64,000 nt of DNA from Malaya genurostris. Lineage: Eukaryota > Arthropoda > Insecta > Diptera > Culicidae. Made by a program: the position numbers and the translations under genes. The stretch covers positions 6,569,001 through 6,633,000 of the forward strand of contig NC_080571.1 of assembly GCF_030247185.1 (NCBI RefSeq), in the 5' to 3' direction. A model generated the notes under the pieces. It saw nothing but the letters and a program-made list of their open reading frames with translations, was not told the DNA's origin and ran no database searches. This document shows positions 32,690-45,997 of the stretch, in pieces; within the stretch, counting starts at the first letter, position 1; each line of letters starts with the position of its first letter.

Positions 32690-32809
32690 ATAAACTAGCA
32701 TAACCTTTTCAATTTATAAACAGTTTCGCAATTTTATAAACAATTCTTCATTTTTCTTTGCATTGTCGCTATAAATGACGATTTTAAATTTCGAACCTTG
32801 TTGCACTGG

Positions 32810-33045
32810 AATCACCGGGTTGGCGGTTCAATGCATAGGGCGCTGGTCTTACAAACCAGTTGTCGAATGTTCGAGCCCCGACCGGGAAGGATTCGTAGTG
32901 TCGGTTGAATTGTACCACCAACTATGCAATGGTTCTGCACACTCTGAATCGGTTGCGAATTCTGTTGAAACAGAAGGTCAAATTCCACTACAGGAATGTA
33001 ATACCAAGGCTTTGCACTGGAATCGGAAGTCGGATCCAAACATGA
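32810..33045 (+). mobile_element. tRNA-Val-like SINE, copy 1
   Basis: GGTTGGCGGTTCAATGCATA, then an anticodon-arm-like hairpin CTGGT-CTTACAA-ACCAG whose loop would place UAC (valine) at the anticodon, then GTTCGAGCCCC as a B box. The body continues with AAATTCCACTACAGGAATGT at about 32980. The same unit is at 49506-49700 on the - strand. Confidence 0.65.
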
Positions 33046-33555
33046 GTTAATAGCAGTCTATGACACCGTAAAACCTTTCCGCTGAGTCTAAGTTTTTAAA
33101 AATCGACTTAGCCGTTTCTGTCAAAATGAAGTAAGATCCGGTTTTGAGTTTTTGACCACTATTTCCAGTACTTCCGGAACCGAAATTGTTCTACAGCAAA
33201 CCCATCCGCGAGTGTTTATTTTGTTTTATTTTTTCGATAGTGTTGGGCCGCCTCGCGTTGTTTACATCAGTACGAGTAGGAGAAGCAGAATACTGGGGAG
33301 ATCGTTGCTTAGAGATTAGATTTTCTTATTTAGAATCTTGTTATATTTCTCCTTACTAAAAACCGGGCAGGATTATACTCCGACGATTATTCGGGGAACG
33401 TTTGATCTATTTTTTTTCGGGTTGACAGCAAAGTTCGGAACGCGTGCGTTCAAGTTTATAACCGTGCAGATATTTTTTTGCATTAACATGCAGAATTTAG
33501 CTTAACTAGAATGGATGTCAATATAGTTCAGACTACGAGGAGGACCGATGTGGTA
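33046..33555. other. no recognisable gene
   Basis: Includes ACTATTTCCAGTACTTCCGG at about 33165, also found at 42473, so part is a dispersed-repeat remnant. Otherwise nothing recognised. Confidence 0.4.
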
Positions 33556-34348
33556 TTTTTTTTAATGTGGAACACATTTTTGTTTTCTATATAGCGGTGC
33601 AAACTAGAAACTCAATAAAAATACACGTAGAAATGTGGTCAGGTTTTGAACAATTACAGCTCAGTCAATTTTGTATCAATTATTAATATTATGTCACCAT
33701 TTGATTGGAAATATTTCTACGTATTGATTTGAATGTACATAGCCATGTATGTTTAATTGTACATCATTGAAATGTTGATGAATAGCTAGCAGTGTCCTAT
33801 TTTGGCTGCAAAAAATCTCCGGCATACCGGATTTCCCTGCCATAGTCGACGGTTTTGAAGGAGTAAGCGATATATCAAAGGGAAAGCAGCGCTCTGATTG
33901 GTCAATCGATGCAAAAGCGAAGCTAATGGAAGCACACGAAGCTATAAATATAAGCAAAATTATAGCTAACGTTTCAGTCTTATGCGTAGCTTGCTAGAAG
34001 TAGGTTGTTGCTACACAGCAAGACAAAAAGTGCCATAAACGATTTGAAGCTTTTATTGGTATGCTCTGATCTTGTGTCATGCAAAATTGGATGAAATCCC
34101 ATGTTATGTCGTTTCGCCTGAGAAAATGAAAACTACCCCATGGTAAATTTTGAGTGCATAAGACTAATTTCTAATTTATATAAGATGAACTCGATTGGTA
34201 ATGAGAAATATTTTATCGCTTCAACCGAAATCGCAAAATGGTAGTAATGATAGAGAAACGCTATAAAAATAACTGCTTGCATACAAAACTTGAACACAAG
34301 CTTGGCGAAGAGAAGCTTAAATATCGATATCCGAATCGCAAGCACGTA

Positions 34349-35277
34349 AAAGGTGATTTTTTTGAGGTTAGGATTTTCATGCATTAGTATTTGCTCAGAT
34401 TTTTTGAGGTTATGATTTTCATGCATTATTATTTGCTCAGTATGCTCTGACATTTCATCATGAATAGACTTACTAACGAGCAACGCTTGCAAATCAGTGA
34501 ATGGGCCCTAGAAAAGTTGGCAGAAAATCCGCTTTTTTATCGACAAATTTTGTTCAGCGATGAGGCTCATTTCTGGTTGAATGGCTACGTAAATAAGCAA
34601 AATTGCCGCATTTGGAGTGAAGAGCAACCAGAAGCCGTTCAAGAACAGCCCATGCATCCCGAAAAATGCACTGTTTGGTGTGGTTTGTACGCTGGTGGAA
34701 TCATTGGACCGTATTTTTTCAAAGATGCTGTTGGACGCAACGTTACAGTGAATGGCGATCGCTATCGTTCGATGCTAACAAACTTTTTGTTGCCAAAAAT
34801 GGAAGAACTGAACTTGGTTGACATGTGGTTTCAACAAGATGGCGCTACATGCCACACAGCTCGCGATTCTATGGCCATTTTGAGGGAAAACTTCGGAGAA
34901 CAATTCATCTCAAGAAATGGACCGGTAAGTTGGCCACCAAGATCATGCGATTTGACGCCTTTAGACTATTTTTTGTGGGTCTACGTCAAGTCTAAAGTCT
35001 ACAGAAATAAGCCAGTAACTATTCCAGCTTTGGAAGACAACATTTCCGAAGAAATTCGGGCTATTCCGGCCGAAATGCTCGAAAAAGTTGCCCAAAATTG
35101 GACTTTCCGAATGGACCACCTAAGACGCAGCCGCGGTCAACATTCAAATGAAATTATCTTCAAAAAGTAAATGTCATGTACCAATCTAACGTTTAAAATA
35201 AAGAACCGATGAGATTTTGCAAATTTTATGCGTTTTATTGTTTAAAAAAGTTCTCAAGCTCTTAAAAAATCACCCTG
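34349..35277 (+). mobile_element. DD41D (rosa-type) Tc1/mariner element, 929 bp
   Basis: TA at 34347-34348 and 35278-35279. The right end is the inverse of CAGGGTGATTTTTTAAGAGC, the left AAAGGTGATTTTTTTGAGG. Next to the left end, TTTTTTGAGGTTA(G/T)GATTTTCATGCATTA occurs twice in tandem, each with GCTCAG. It encodes a shortened transposase at 34460-35170. Confidence 0.8.
34460..35170 (+). pseudogene. DD41D transposase lacking most of the DNA-binding domain
   Basis: Open frame of 236 codons. MNRLTNEQRLQI, the usual N-terminus, passes directly into SEWALEKLAENPLFYRQILF, so the helix-turn-helix region of about 100 residues is gone while the frame is kept. The catalytic domain is complete: D34 (LFSDEAHF), D127 (WFQQDGATCH) and D169 (LTPLDYFLW). 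The spacing of 41 residues between the last two defines the DD41D group. It should not recognise TIRs by itself. An internal deletion that keeps the frame open is notable but may be chance. Confidence 0.75.
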
Positions 35278-35321
35278 TACAAACATTTACAGGGTCCGGC
35301 ACTCGAAGTGTAACCAATTAA

Positions 35322-38300
35322 CACTCCTAATACCAGGCCTAAAAAAGTTACGCGAAGCACCAAGCCTCAAAAAAAGTTGGAACGGTAACTTTGAGCTATC
35401 ATAGCTCAATTGTTACTTGACCAATTTCGATAAATTTTTCACCCTCGAATTTTGTGAAGTTTGTAGATTATTATAGGTATATCATTATTGACGATCTTTT
35501 AGGAAAAACTAATGAAAATCAGATTTTTTCCGTTCCAAGTTTTTTTTCAAGCTCAAAACGTGCCCTATCTGCATTCATGCGGCACCTGCATCGCGAATTG
35601 GATATTGAAAACTTTAACTTTACCCAGTCATAACTTTGTTGTTAGTCAACTGATCTTCAAAATATGTTCACCATTGGAAAGGTAATACTTCCAGAATTAA
35701 AATGAACTGAAAAAAAACTAAAAATAGGGTTGTCTACCCAAAGTTATGATGAACATTGTAAATAGATGACCTAAGAAAAGATGAGACGTTTTACAATGAT
35801 CGTAAATATCTCGAACTTCAAAGCGATGACCTATATATTTTTATACATCATTCGATTGCTAGTGATACCAGCTACAATTTTCGTTCAACTACCATTCCTG
35901 CACAATCAAAAGAAAACATTAAACAATCGATGAATTTATAAATATATATGAATTTTTCATTTTTTTTCACATGTTTGTGTATAACTCAAAAATTAAAGCG
36001 ATGACATGTACATTTTTTTTACTCAGAATATTGAAATCATTACCAGAATCAATGTATTGATGACCAAAATTATATAACCGTTCAAAGAATTTCAAGAAAT
36101 TTGGTACAAATACAGAGAATTTCTATTATTGGGAAAATTTTGACAAACAACATGAAATCAAAACTTTTCAATTTTATGACATATATTTTTTTATTATTTT
36201 AGTTGGAAATTTATTATAAACAAAATTTACAAAAAAAAACTGAAACTTGGATTTCATTGAAAAATTTAAAAATTTTTGTAAATAACCTAAAACTCTAAAA
36301 ATAGTTATATTTTTGTATTGGACAAACGATCTAAACAATTTTTATGCACAACCCAAACGCAATTGATAACTACTAAAATTCTGATTTTGTTGTAGGTTTG
36401 CCGTAGAATCTAAAAAATAGGTGAAAGATCGGAAGTTTTAAATTTTCCGAGTTAAATTGCATTGCACAGTGGTCCGGATCCACAATTTAAGGAGACAAAA
36501 ACATTTGTGGCTTAACCTTATACTTTAGAGCTGTCTTCAAAACAAATGATCAGTGAAGATAAGCCATATGTCGATGTACATGGTATTAGGGTGGCTCTTA
36601 TTATTAAGGTGATCTAAAACTTATTTTCCGGATGTATTGAGATAGAGGACTGCATTCTTCGGCAAAATTGTAGATAAACTTATATCGAGCAGCTTTGCTG
36701 AGGACACCATAGTAGTATCTGCAACGGTTTTAGTGTTACAGCTATTTTTAAAGAGAAACTTAGAATGTTCCTCAAAAAATCAGATTTTTTGCTCTAGCTT
36801 TTATATTTTTCTCTTTTCGAATAGGTATCTTTGAACATCTTTTAGAGTTTGTTAAAACCAATTTTTTAATGGCTGGCGTATTCAGGTAGCGTTTTCTGAA
36901 CCGAAGTTATGAGCAAAACTAGTTCAAAAACAGGTTATTTTGAAACTGCTATATCTAGCATTGAGCAAACGAAAAAAATCCGTTTCTTGTATTTGACAGA
37001 AAATATTTTCGAGCATGTTTGTAAAATAAGGCGGAGGAGATATTTTTTAAACATTTTTTAAATTATTTTTATACATTGGGTTTTTTCATTGAAAAATATT
37101 CGCATTCTTCGGGGAATGCAGAATGGTGTCGCTTTTGTAAAATCTCTAAGGCCTCTCGGTGGTTGGAGGTTTTATCAACTGCATTTTGGCACCTGCAGAT
37201 CGTTCAGCGTCCTTTCGGGGATGCTGGACGATTTATTTCTTTATGTTGTGTGCTGTTTTCCCACCTCACCCAATTCCCAATTCCCTTCCATGTTCCTTTT
37301 ATCCTTCCCTTCCCATCAGGAAGTAGATTAGAAGCTACGGCAAAGCACAAATCTCCAAATAACTAGGGGAATATGCCACTTGAGCCAATTAGTTCTGATA
37401 ACATAGGTGTAGGGTTTCATTCAGTAAAAAGCATTCAAACGAAGAGGTTGTTTTTCGAGACGAAGACAACTTTAAGCTGCAAATAGATTGGTTGGTTGTT
37501 GCTAATCGCAAAGGCTGCTCAAAGCCAATATTCGGGGCGATTCCAGTTTCATATGTACCTGAAATAGTGGAACTCACTTCACTGAGAAAGATAGCCTAAA
37601 CGATTTGAGAACTGTTTCATTTTGTAGGTTACACTAGTTCATGCACTAGCTTTCATGTTTTTCAAAAATCAAACAAACTGTTTGAAGAAAACATTTTTTA
37701 TATGAGAATAAAAGAGATATAAGAAAGGCATCATTACACAACTAGGTGGATAAAATCAAGTTTTGCTTAATTTCGTGTGATTTTTTGTGCTAAATTCCGA
37801 ATTCTACTTTTTCTGAATTGTATACTAATAGAAAATTCAAAAATTTTTCGAACTCTATACATTCCGAAATAATTCTAAGTTTGTGATATTTAAATTTTAA
37901 TATTCTATCTATTATAATTGATATTGTTTAGGATAGCGGAAAATTTAATATACATGTTTTTGTTCTTAATTGTTTGTAAAACAAAAATCAAGCAATAATT
38001 TTTTTAAAATTGTAGTTGGTTTCTTTTGCCATGGGTTAGTATATGAAATTCATATAATTTTACGTTCTATTTTTTATTGTACAGCCATTGAAATAATTTA
38101 AAATTTTCGTGTTGTCACAAAATTTATTTTATTAATAGAAACAAATTCTACGTCTCTTTGAAACAGATGAAATCAAAACGGATTCCAATATTTTCACTTT
38201 GATTTGCAGAAACGTTGGAACGCAATATATATCAGAAATTTTGAAATTTCCGATCTGCTACCGATTTTTTGAGATTTTACGGAAAACCTAAAACAAAAAA

Positions 38301-39333
38301 AAACCTAATTTGAGTAGTTATCAATTCCATTTGGGTTGTGCATAAAAATTGTCCAATACAAAAACATAATTATTTTTAGAGTTTAGGTATATTTACCAAA
38401 ATTTTTAAGATTTTCAGTGAAATCCAAGTTTTAGTTTTTTTGTAAAATTTGTTCATAATGAATTTCCAACTAAAATAATAAAAAAATATATGTTATAAAA
38501 TTTCAAAATTTTTGATTTGTTTTTTTTTGGCAAAATTTTTCCAATAAAAGAAATTCTCTGTATTTGTACCAAATTTCTTGAGATTCTTTGAACGGATATA
38601 TAATTTTGATCATCAGTACATTGTTTCTGGTAATGATTCCAATATTTTGAATCAAAAAAATGTACATGTCATCGCTTTAATTTTTGAGTTATATACAAAC
38701 ATGTGAAAAAAATGAAAAATTCATATATATTTATAAATTCATCGATTGTTTAATGTTTTCTTTTGATTGTGCAGGAATGGTAGTTGAGCGAAAATTGTAG
38801 CTGGTATCACTAGCAATCGAATGATGTATAAAAATATATAGGTCACCGCTTTGAATTTCGAGATATTTACGATCATTGTAAAAAGTCTCATCTTTTCTTA
38901 GGTCATCTATCTACAGTTTTCATTATAACTTTGGGTAGACAACCCTATTTTTAGTTTTTTTCAGTGCATTTTATTTCTGGAAGTATTACCTTTCCAATGG
39001 TGAACAAATTTTGAAGATCGGTTGACTAGCAACAAAGTTATGACTCGGTAAAGTTGAAGTATTCAATATTTTCTATGCGACGTTTAAGCCAAAGGAACGA
39101 AAATTGGGAAGCAGATAGGGCATATTGGGCGTGTGAAAAAAACTTGGAACGGGAAAAATCAAATTTTCATTGGTTTTCCTTTACCAATCGTCTGCTACAA
39201 AGTTTTGGAATCAATCTACGAACTTCACAAAATTCGAGGGTGTATAATTTATTGATATTCGTTGAAAAACAGCTGAGCTATAACAGCTCAAAGTTACCGT
39301 TCCAACTTTTTTTGAGGCTTGGTATTTGGAGTG
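35322..39333. mobile_element. TTAA-flanked long-inverted-repeat (foldback) element, 4.0 kb
   Basis: TTAA at 35318-35321 and 39334-39337; copy T2 has a single TTAA at the same place (CCAATTAAAAAGGCC), so this is a clean insertion. The ends are CACTCCTAATACCA and, inverted, CACTCCAAATACCA. The left arm (35322 to about 36450) pairs with the right arm (about 38220 to 39333); for example AAACATTAAACAATCGATGA at about 35915 has its inverse near 38735. One arm has an extra 27 bp next to the end. The loop of about 1.8 kb includes a LINE 3'-end-like segment (37060-37370). No transposase; TTAA suggests piggyBac-type mobilisation. Confidence 0.8.
37060..37370 (+). repeat. LINE 3' UTR-like segment in the foldback loop
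   Basis: GC-richer sequence ending ATCAGGAAGTAGATTAGAAG, GGCAAAGCACAAATCTCCAA, which has the feel of mosquito non-LTR 3' ends. Beyond it, 37720-37745 carries AAGGCATCATTACACAACTA, the end of the repeat family also seen at 44370. Assignment by recollection only. Confidence 0.35.
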
Positions 39334-39484
39334 TTAAAAAGGCCATAAATTCAGTTTGGAAAATTACTTCTACTTAATTCAAAGTACAAAATGTGTAAAA
39401 ATAATACAAAATTCAGAATCAATTCACTTTTGCTCGATATGACCACCTTTTGCCTTGACTTGATGACTTGAGAGAGCGAAGGAG

Positions 39485-40033
39485 TTGCTTCGTTTGGCCG
39501 AAAGCGGTCAATTTCCGAACATTGTATTTTCTGACGAGAAAATTTTTCCAATTGAGCTATTCGTAAACTCTCAAAACGATAGGGTTTACTTGACCGACCG
39601 TTCATACGAGAATTTGAGTCATCGATTGGCCACCAGGAGGCAGCATCCGCAACAGATAATGGTTTGGGCCGCTGTAACCGCAGATGGGAGCTCTCCAATC
39701 GTTTTCATCGAGCCTGGCGTCAAGGTAAATGCGACATATTATCGGGAAAGTATTCTGGAGGTTGCTTTGAAGCCGTGGGCAGACAAACATTTCGGTGGCA
39801 GACCATGGACGTTTCAGCAGGACTCGGCATCGTCTCACAAAGCTCGAGTGAACCAAGAATGGCTGAAAAACAACGTTCCGAACTTCATCACGTCCACACA
39901 ATGGCTCTCGAATTCTCCAGATGCGAATCCAATGGATTATTCTCTTTGGGCCATTTTGGAGAGCAAAGTCCGTACCAAAAGATACACTAGTCTCGAGGCG
40001 CTGAAAAAAGTTATTGTCCGCGAGTGGGCCTAA
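39485..40033 (+). pseudogene. DD37D transposase, C-terminal catalytic part (T1)
   Basis: 182 codons: LLRLAESGQFPNIVFSDEKI (D17), QQIMVWAAVTADG, FQQDSASSHKA (D113) and DANPMDYSLWAILESK (D151). The gap of 37 between the second and third D gives DD37D. The N-terminal DNA-binding half is missing, and the start shown is arbitrary. Nearly identical to T2 (43009-43557) apart from a few residues. Catalytic residues are intact, but the protein could not bind TIRs. Confidence 0.75.
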
Positions 40034-40566
40034 ATACCTGCAAGTCACATTCGGCCAAACGAAGCAACTCCTTCGCTCTCTCAAGTCATCAAGTCAAGGC
40101 AAAAGGTGGTCATATCGAGCAAAAGTGAATTGATTCTGAATTTTGTATTATTTTTACACATTTTGTACTTTGAATTAAGTAAAAGTAATTTTCCAAACTG
40201 AATATATGGCCTTTTTAATTGGTTACACTTCGAGTGCCGGACCCTGTAATTGTATACATTTGAGCTATAAATGTAATTTCGTCGGCTACGAAACAAATGC
40301 AAATCACGATAAATAGAGTCTATATTCTGGGTTCGCGTGTTCGGTGTTGATTCCTAATAAGAATCAATCTAAGCAGACTCTTGTGCATTTGCGGATTCAA
40401 AGATGTGACGATTAATTGAAAATGTCAATCATTGGAAATTTTGGTTGCCTAGTTCCACATCAACGGCTCGAACAACCCCATGGGGCTGATCCTGGTAGTT
40501 TTTTGGTTAGAGAGTAGACATTACTTCGTATCGCGCAAGGTGTTGTTGTTCGGTGATTATTATTAT

Positions 40567-41827
<1,261 letters not shown>

Positions 41828-42079
41828 TTTCGAGGTCGTTCTATTGTTCACCACACAATACTGTACTTGTTTTTTTTCTGTCCCGAACGTAAGCGGTTTT
41901 GTTATATCGACTGACTTGGATGAGATGTAAAAGCGGTTGTTCGGTGATGATCGAATGATGTCTTACCAGCATTACGGCTGTCTATTGCAAAAAAAAAAAA
42001 AACTTAACACAATGAATTAAATATATGAATAGATTGCGAACCTCCCGACAACCGGTTAATACAAAACGCGATAAAATTG

Positions 42080-42471
42080 CAACGTATTCCCTATAGCCGG
42101 CTATCCAGAGTAATAAACACATGATAATATTATAATTAATAAGTAGATCATATTATCTGCCAAGTTAAATCCTGATCATTTCTTCGCCCCACTAACACCA
42201 TTCTTTTCCTGTGGCACTTGTGGTGATGCAGAGAATTCCTCGATCACTAGTAGCAACAATTGTTGAACTAACATTCCTTCCCTTCCCATATTGACCTGCA
42301 TGGGCGTTATTGATCAGTTCATGTTATAAGTCAGTTTAGGTTGCACGTTGAGCATGATCTACGACTCCCCAAGTATCATGCATTTGGTTCAATATGCAAT
42401 TTCAACTGATTTCTGATCAATCACGGGGAACTCACGGGCGGTCCACTAAGCTAAACTAAGCTAAGCTACTA
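42080..42471 (+). repeat. non-LTR 3'-end-like repeat with AAGCT tail, copy 1
   Basis: TAGCCGGCTATCCAGAGTAA, CTTCGCCCCACTAACACC, TGGCACTTGTGGTGATGCAG, ACTAGTAGCAACAATTGTTG, then a tail TAAGCTAAACTAAGCTAAGC. A diverged copy lies at 62735-63400. Short tandem tails are usual for some LINE 3' ends; the family name is unknown to me. Confidence 0.5.
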
Positions 42472-42795
42472 TTTCCAGTACTTCCGGAAGCGGGAACTGG
42501 AGAGCGGTATAACTGAAATCGGTTCGTATGGCCAGCATCTAACATAACTTGTAAATTGAAATATTTTTGAGCCATTATTGCTCTAAATGGCGGGTCGCAA
42601 TTTCACACTCACTTTACCCTGTATTTCCGGAACCGAAAGTTGGATCGGGATAGAATTCAACACCAACTTATAAAAAAACAATACCTTTCGTTTGAATCTA
42701 AGTTTCTTCTGCCATGATTTTCGAATGGTACATGACACTCGGCCTTCCGGGCCTCGACTGAGAGTCAACCTCCTCTTACTTATACCTAGACTATA

Positions 42796-43736
42796 CAGGG
42801 TCCGGCACTCGAAGTGTAACCAATTAAAAAGGCCATAAATTCAGTTTGGAAAATTACTTTTACTTAATTCAAAGTACAAAATGTGTAAAAATAATACAAA
42901 ATTCAGAATCAATTCACTTTTGCTCGATATGACCACCTTTTGCCTTGACTTGATGACTTGAGAGAGCGAAGGAGTTGCTTCGTTTGGCCGAATGTGACTT
43001 GCAGGTATTTAGGCCCACTCGCGGACAATAACTTTTTTCAGCGCCTCGAGACTAGTGTATCTTTTAGTACGGACTTTGCTCTCCAAAATGGCCCAAAGAG
43101 AATAATCCATTGGATTCGCATCTGGAGAATTCGAGAGCCATTGTGTGGACGTGATGAAGTTCGGAACGTTGTTTTTCAGCCATTCTTGGTTCACTCGAGC
43201 TTTGTGAGACGGTGCCGAGTCCTGCTGAAACGTCCATGGTCTGCCACCGAAATGTTTGTCTGCCCACGGCTTCAAAGCAACCTCCAGAATACTTTCCCGA
43301 TAATATGTCGCATTTACCTTGACGCCAGGCTCGATGAAAACGATTGGAGAGCGCCCATCTGCGGTTACAGCGGCCCAAACCATTATCTGTTGCGGATGCT
43401 GCCTCCTGGTGGCCAATCGATGACTCAAATTCTCGTATGAACGGTCGGTCAAGTAAACCCTATCGTTTTGAGAGTTTACGAATTGCTCAATTGGAAAAAT
43501 TTTCTCGTCAGAAAATACAATGTTCGGAAATTGACCGCTTTCGGCCAAACGAAGCAACTCCTTCGCTCTCTCAAGTCAAGATTTTTTTTTCGCGTTCACT
43601 TTTGGCAAAATGCTTTCTTGCGCTTGTAAACAATACAACTCCGAACTGTCATTTAGCAAATTTCTAGAGAGCTGATGCCCGTGCGTCAGCTGCGCGAGCG
43701 GTCTGAAGTTGGTTACACTTCGAGTGCCGGACCCTG
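42796..43736 (-). mobile_element. DD37D mariner-superfamily element, copy T2, 941 bp
   Basis: TA at 42794-42795 and 43737-43738; TIRs CAGGGTCCGGCACTCGAAGT at both ends. The transposase is on the - strand. A 37-bp inverted repeat (GACTTGAGAGAGCGAAGGAG...) flanks the coding segment at about 42954-42990 and 43541-43577. The 5' end (43578-43736) differs from the 3' end, whereas T1 has the 3' type at both ends. Confidence 0.85.
43009..43557 (-). pseudogene. DD37D transposase, C-terminal catalytic part (T2)
   Basis: 182 codons with D17 (VFSDEKIF), D113 (FQQDSAPSHKA) and D151 (NPMDYSLW), spacing 37. Upstream on the - strand the sequence leaves the transposase after about 10 further codons, so the helix-turn-helix half is deleted. 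It differs from T1 at only a few residues (for example EQF/ELF and SAPS/SASS). Confidence 0.75.
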
Positions 43737-44400
43737 TATTTAAGTGATTTTGCATTTCTATATAGAAAGGCAATAGAATTGCTCGAGAAACCGACTTTCA
43801 AAGAAAAATGTCTGTGTGTGTATGTGCGTGTATCTTTCAACAAATTTTTCCACCGCTCAAGTTTTTCTAAGATGTCTGAACGGGTTTCATCAATTTTAGG
43901 GCCGTTTTGATACTACTATGTGTTCATTAAACAGGTTTGGAGTTCAAATGACTGTCACTTACAATTCCGGTGATATAATGGTATAAGTGATGTAAACGTT
44001 AAAACTCATTACCGCTCAACTTTCTCGGATATGGATCAACTGATATCAATACTTTTAGACTATGGCTGTGAGTCGATTTCGAAGATCATATGGCTGGTAC
44101 GTTATGTTTCGGAGAATCGTCAAATTATTTTTTCTATCCGCATAATAATTTCATATCACGTTCAAATGTATTATTGCTAATACACTTTGTTTGAGAAATG
44201 TTGCCGAACATGTGATATAAAGACTGAAACAAGCTTTTGTGAACTATTCAAATTAATCTGAATAAATTTGTGTCAAAAAAATCAAATTAGTGTCAGAAAT
44301 TATAATAAATATCCGATAATAATAAAAATCCAAAAAATATTTTATTGAAACTATGTCGATGAAAGAGAAAGGCATTGTCATACCACTAGGAGGATTAATA

Positions 44401-45588
44401 ATAGATGTATATCTCTCTCTCTTTTTACGATGCTCGTTTATAATTTTACTACTAAGTAAATCAGATTTATAACGGAATTTTTTTACGAATTATGAGTACC
44501 AGATGCGCGATTTTTTTTAATGGAAATGCATGTTCATTAATGTAACAGGGTCAAAATACTTCATTCAATAAGTAGTTGCCTTCGAAAACTATGCATTTTT
44601 CTATCCTTTTACCAATTCATGACGTTGAAAGAAGCGTTAATCTTTTGAGGCGATGATTTTTATAGCTTTCACTGTGAGTGCGGAGGTGATACTGTTAAGT
44701 AGCTGTCTTATGTCTTGTGGAGAATTCATTTTATGTGCGTTTCGTATTTTAACTTTTTCCTTGATTTGTAGTAGATCGTAATAAACTTACGACTCCACCA
44801 AATGCATAGTTTTTTTTGTGATCTGGCATTTCATTTTGTAAATGATTGGTTAGAGTCGATACATGATTTTTTGCTCTTGGGATTTCCAAAATCAAACTTT
44901 TTCTCATTTGCCGTCACGGTCCCATGATGAAAATTGCTTTATCCTGAAAATGCAAAATTTTCTCATGACGTGTAGACGATCTTAAACGGTTTGGCGACTA
45001 ACGTTTATCGTTCCTGCCCTTTTTTTCAAGTTTTAGTATTGTCCTCGTTTTACAGTCTTAGAAATTCGGTATCTTTAATATTTTCTTAAGTTGACATGAG
45101 CTTTCTTTGTCTTTTACACTGAAATCTTTCCTTTTATGCTAACATTCACAAGTTGCCAGCAATAGAGCATGCTCCCCGTAATTTTCAATAAGAATTCGAT
45201 GGAAATCAGCAGAGCTTTTCTCAAAATAAAGTAAAAAATGTTCTTTACTTGACCAGAATTAGTATTGATCTCATATTCCCTATTTTTGGTAAGATTCTTT
45301 AGAAGAAAATTGCATGTCAACGACGGACCAAAAACACGAACGAGAGTGCCCATCGGAAGCGTGTTGGGCCAGATGAATGGGGAATTTGGTGGACGTTTTG
45401 GTGTTGTGAAATGTGAACCCACTTGAACAAAAACTAGAGAACAGAGAGTCCGATGATGGACGGAAGGTTGCTCGAGTGCTCCGAACCGCTTCCATACATT
45501 TCTTCAAGGAATAACTTGAAAATCATCCCGATAACCACTTAATAGGTGGTGTCGAAATTGGCGCGTATACAAATTGCACTCAAAATTA
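44401..45588. other. no recognisable gene
   Basis: AT-rich, with a TCTC run near 44412. Small frames on both strands at 45114-45507 have no recognised motif. Confidence 0.4.
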
Positions 45589-45997
45589 CACAGAAAGAAA
45601 TTATGAATTTTACAGGTGACATAATTCTACAAACGATACAATTTATAACTACTTAACGTGTCAAATGACACAATATTCCATTCGTACAGAATTTTACAGG
45701 ATCCGAGTGTTATTGGCAATTGTCGCTGTTTGGATTTATATGTTTCATTTATTCATCATGCAGATATGTGGTTCTGTGGCTCAGTCAATTAATGGACGTG
45801 CTTTATGATCTAATGTTTCTCGGTTCAAGTCGCGCTGTTGCTAACGGTCTTTTGTTTTTTATATCATTCGTTTTCAAGCCATGTAATTCGCAAATCACAA
45901 AATTTCACATTTTCTTGAATTTAAATTTGTGTGAAATACGACGCTCCATTTATGTGCATCTTATAAGATGTAAAATCACAAGATTTTTTCGATTTGG
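45589..45997 (+). mobile_element. S-family MITE with tRNA-like core, copy S4 (complete)
   Basis: TA at 45587-45588 and 45998-45999. Left end CACAGAAAGAAATTATGAAT, right end AAAATCACAAGATTTTTTCG. Core at 45767-45845 with GTGGTTCTGTGGCTCAGTC and TTCTCGGTTCAAGTCGCG. It has no nested insertion and so is the reference for S3. Confidence 0.65.

Larger units (their letters stand above)
35290..40246 (+). mobile_element. DD37D mariner-superfamily element, copy T1, split by a TTAA foldback
   Basis: TA at 35288-35289 and 40247-40248; TIR CAGGGTCCGGCACTCGAAGT at both ends. Removing the 4-kb insertion leaves about 941 bp, the size of copy T2 (42796-43736). Both flanks of the transposase segment are the same sequence in inverse orientation over about 195 bp, so T1 has two 3'-type ends, unlike T2. 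It encodes the C-terminal catalytic part of a transposase on the + strand. Confidence 0.8.
33556..40315 (+). repeat. dispersed repeat D, copy 2, with two transposons inside
   Basis: 33556-34348 and 40247-40315 match 809-2440. The uninterrupted site would read CACGTACAAACATTTAATTG, as in copy 1 (CATGCGCAAACATATAATTG at about 2353). The DD41D element lies in the first TA and the DD37D element in the TA 12 bases later. The promoter-like module is kept (TATAAATA at about 33943). It lacks the hAT-like insertion of copy 1. Confidence 0.75.
42472..44400 (+). repeat. mosquito-type dispersed repeat, split by DD37D copy T2
   Basis: Left part 42472-42795: TTCCAGTACTTCCGGAAGCG, TCGGTTCGTATGGCC, CGGCCTTCCGGGCCTCG. 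Right part 43739-44400: TCTATATAGAAAGGCAATAG, a GTGTGTGTATGTGCGTG run, GGTATAAGTGATGTAAACGT and the end AAAGGCATTGTCATACCACT. Same dialect as repeats A/B and the tandem units at 52830. Non-coding. Confidence 0.5.

Noticed and set aside
37389..37577. 62-codon - strand frame in the foldback loop
   Set aside because: Some coding-like composition but no motif, and it lies in mixed repeat debris.
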